DNA of 39,627 nt from Burkholderiales bacterium (GTDB lineage: Bacteria > Pseudomonadota > Gammaproteobacteria > Burkholderiales > Burkholderiaceae): contig JAMFSK010000033.1 of NCBI GenBank assembly GCA_026225235.1, positions 1 through 39,627 on the forward strand. Reading direction: 5' to 3'. Position 1 is the stretch's first letter. Each line of letters starts with the position of its first letter. Below are positions 38,392 to 39,627 of the stretch, in pieces. Position numbers and translations under genes: made by a program. A model generated the notes under the pieces. That model searched no databases. It saw only the letters and a program-made list of their open reading frames with translations, and was not told the origin of the DNA.

Positions 38392-39434
38392 CGGGTACGG
38401 AAGGCAAAGAACGGCCGCTCAATTACGAAATATGACAGGCTGCTCGCTGCGACAATCACCGGCAGTTCGATAAAGAACAGGTTCGCCTGCCATGCCGTGA
38501 ATAACTGCCCCGTCGGGTGCAGTGCAAAAACGTAGATGATCGGCGACTGCCAGACATACAGCGAGAAGCTGATCACGCCCAGATACGACAGCACGCGGTC
38601 TACCGTCCTAGGAATCTTCCAGCCCTGCTGGAGGTAGGCGAGCATCAGCGCGGACCACGTAAGGGCCTCCATTGTCGGCGACACAATCCACGCGTGGCTC
38701 GCTGCTGCATCCTTTCCGGTCATCCCGCCCGACCAGCGGATGAAGACCATAAACCACAGGTAGACAGCCGCAAAGGCCAGCACCAGCGCAATCGGCGACG
38801 ACATCAAGCGCGGCCGCTTCGCGTAGAGCACCGCGGCGAGCATGCCGATCACAAACTGGTCGATGCGCCCGAGGATCGAAAAGTAGGCCGCATCCATCAC
38901 CGTGTCGTCGTAGAGGTACTCCATCAGTCGAAATCCCATGGCGAGCACGATGACGCCTAATAGGTAGCGCGCCCCGAATTTTGCATAGAACGACACCAGG
39001 AGCGGAAACACCAGGTAGAACTGGAATTCGACTGGGATCGTCCATAGGTGCGAGACGTGGCTCATCGTGACACCGGCGATCGGACCTATCGGCAGCACCA
39101 TCGCGATGACAGATAGCACGTCCACATGGCGCCCAGCCATGGCGGTGGCGAGAATGGCCACAAGGTAAAGTGGGTAGATACGGACGATCCGGTTAAAGAT
39201 GAACGACCGGTAGTTTATTTCCTTGCCCAGCGCGATCCGCGTCAGAATGAAGCCGCTCAGCACCATAAACAGACTGACCCCGCTTTCGCCCTCGCGAATC
39301 AGCACGAGGAACGGGTTGCGCGTGTCCATGTCGACAGCTGTGTTGCCGTGAAAGTGGAAGGCGATGACGAGGAGCGCGGCCAGGAAGCGGAGGTGGTCGA
39401 GCCTCGACAGATAGGAGGTGTTCTTTGATAGCAT
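38307..39434 (-). CDS. Acyltransferase 3 family membrane protein (O-antigen/glycan acylation)
   Basis: This 375-residue integral membrane enzyme matches the acyltransferase-3 family (OafA/OatA type). Seen are the N-terminal RLDHLRFLAALLVIAFHFHG with the key His, a GVSLFMVLSGFILTRIALGK segment, RSFIFNRIVRIYPLYLVAIL, HVSHLWTIPVEFQFYLVFPL, about ten transmembrane helices, and a C-terminal FVIERPFFAFR. Such enzymes O-acetylate lipopolysaccharide or other glycans. The gene is transcribed opposite to the late genes and lies next to attP, as lysogenic-conversion genes do. GGGGA lies five bases before the ATG. It probably alters the phage receptor and blocks superinfection. Confidence 0.88.
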   Translation of the reverse strand: MLSKNTSYLSRLDHLRFLAALLVIAFHFHGNTAVDMDTRNPFLVLIREGESGVSLFMVLSGFILTRIALGKEINYRSFIFNRIVRIYPLYLVAILATAMAGRHVDVLSVIAMVLPIGPIAGVTMSHVSHLWTIPVEFQFYLVFPLLVSFYAKFGARYLLGVIVLAMGFRLMEYLYDDTVMDAAYFSILGRIDQFVIGMLAAVLYAKRPRLMSSPIALVLAFAAVYLWFMVFIRWSGGMTGKDAAASHAWIVSPTMEALTWSALMLAYLQQGWKIPRTVDRVLSYLGVISFSLYVWQSPIIYVFALHPTGQLFTAWQANLFFIELPVIVAASSLSYFVIERPFFAFRTRYVASTEPAVTRSASAALVDAYPSANNR

Positions 39435-39448
39435 CTTGTCCCCGTATT

Positions 39449-39457
39449 TTCCCTAAT
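39449..39457 (+). promoter_or_regulatory. Putative integrase arm-type site (outer P arm)
   Basis: TTCCCTAAT, matching the copies at 160-168, 183-191 and (reverse, 8 of 9) 17-24. On the circle it lies about 120 bases from the attP core. The site also sits just upstream of the acyltransferase start, so integrase binding might affect that gene. Confidence 0.45.
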
Positions 39458-39500
39458 AACTGCCATGCATCATCCCCGTAAGCCTTGCCGCATATGAGTC

Positions 39501-39627
39501 GTATTCGACATTTATTATTAGGGAGCGCTGGCCGCAAACGCACGCAGTATATGCATTTGTCTTACTTTTTGCTAGGTGATTTGGGATCAGAGGGTCGTAG
39601 GTTCGAATCCTATCGCTCCGACCAGTA
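39501..39627. repeat. Terminal direct repeat, copy 2 (second copy of attP)
   Basis: Identical to 1-127. It includes a second copy of the tRNA-Pro 3' half at 39577-39624 and an arm-type site at 39517-39524. If the molecule is circular, this copy and copy 1 are the same DNA and the true length is 39,500. Confidence 0.95.

Noticed and set aside
1..39627. attL and attR of an integrated prophage
   Set aside because: Both ends carry the same phage-type sequence upstream of the tRNA 3' half and neither has a whole tRNA-Pro, so they are two copies of attP.

Overview
The window holds the complete genome of a temperate, short-tailed (podovirus-type) phage of a Gram-negative host, most likely a Burkholderiaceae bacterium. 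I infer the host from the GC-rich, strongly GC3-biased genes, the tRNA-Pro(UGG)-type attachment core, and a structural module that resembles Bordetella BPP-1 and Burkholderia BcepC6B-like podophages. No chromosomal gene is visible. The first and last 127 bases are identical, and this segment contains attP (the 3' half of a tRNA-Pro gene). Neither copy has the 5' half of a tRNA, so they do not look like attL and attR. The simplest reading is a circular 39,500-bp molecule, such as an excised or virion genome, cut open with a 127-base assembly overlap.

Layout. Left (about 1-6,680, minus strand): an early, PL-like operon of tightly overlapping small genes. It runs from an alanine/tryptophan-rich protein through many unknown proteins to a DNA cytosine-5 methyltransferase, a CPxCG zinc-knuckle peptide, a DUF4224 protein and the tyrosine integrase beside attP. 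Immunity (6,700-8,160): a short CI-type repressor (minus), a divergent Cro-like gene and a CII-like gene (plus). Five copies of a 17-bp dyad operator sit here, two over the PL-like promoter and three between cI and cro. Replication (8,246-10,129): winged-helix proteins and an O-like initiator whose gene carries seven 23-bp iterons, the probable origin. Next come nuclease-like and accessory genes (DUF1064, a Cys-rich protein, DUF4406, DUF1364).

Late genes (12,080-38,391, plus strand): small and large terminase, portal (head-tail connector), scaffold, major capsid protein, capsid cement protein, two tail-tube proteins, a gp13-like acetyltransferase-fold protein, internal/ejection proteins (one with a lytic transglycosylase domain), a beta-helix tailspike, a second fibre-like protein, then the lysis genes (GH108 endolysin, holin candidate, lipoproteins) and a patatin-like phospholipase. 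The last gene, on the minus strand next to attP, is an acyltransferase-3 membrane protein. It is a likely lysogenic-conversion gene acting on host surface glycan.

Most junctions overlap as ATGA, GTGA or TGATG. This let me fix start codons and recover several genes of 26-58 codons. The most notable signals are the iterons that step through all three codon phases, the long same-strand overlap of a second protein-like frame with the methyltransferase, and the shared operator set at the two early promoters.
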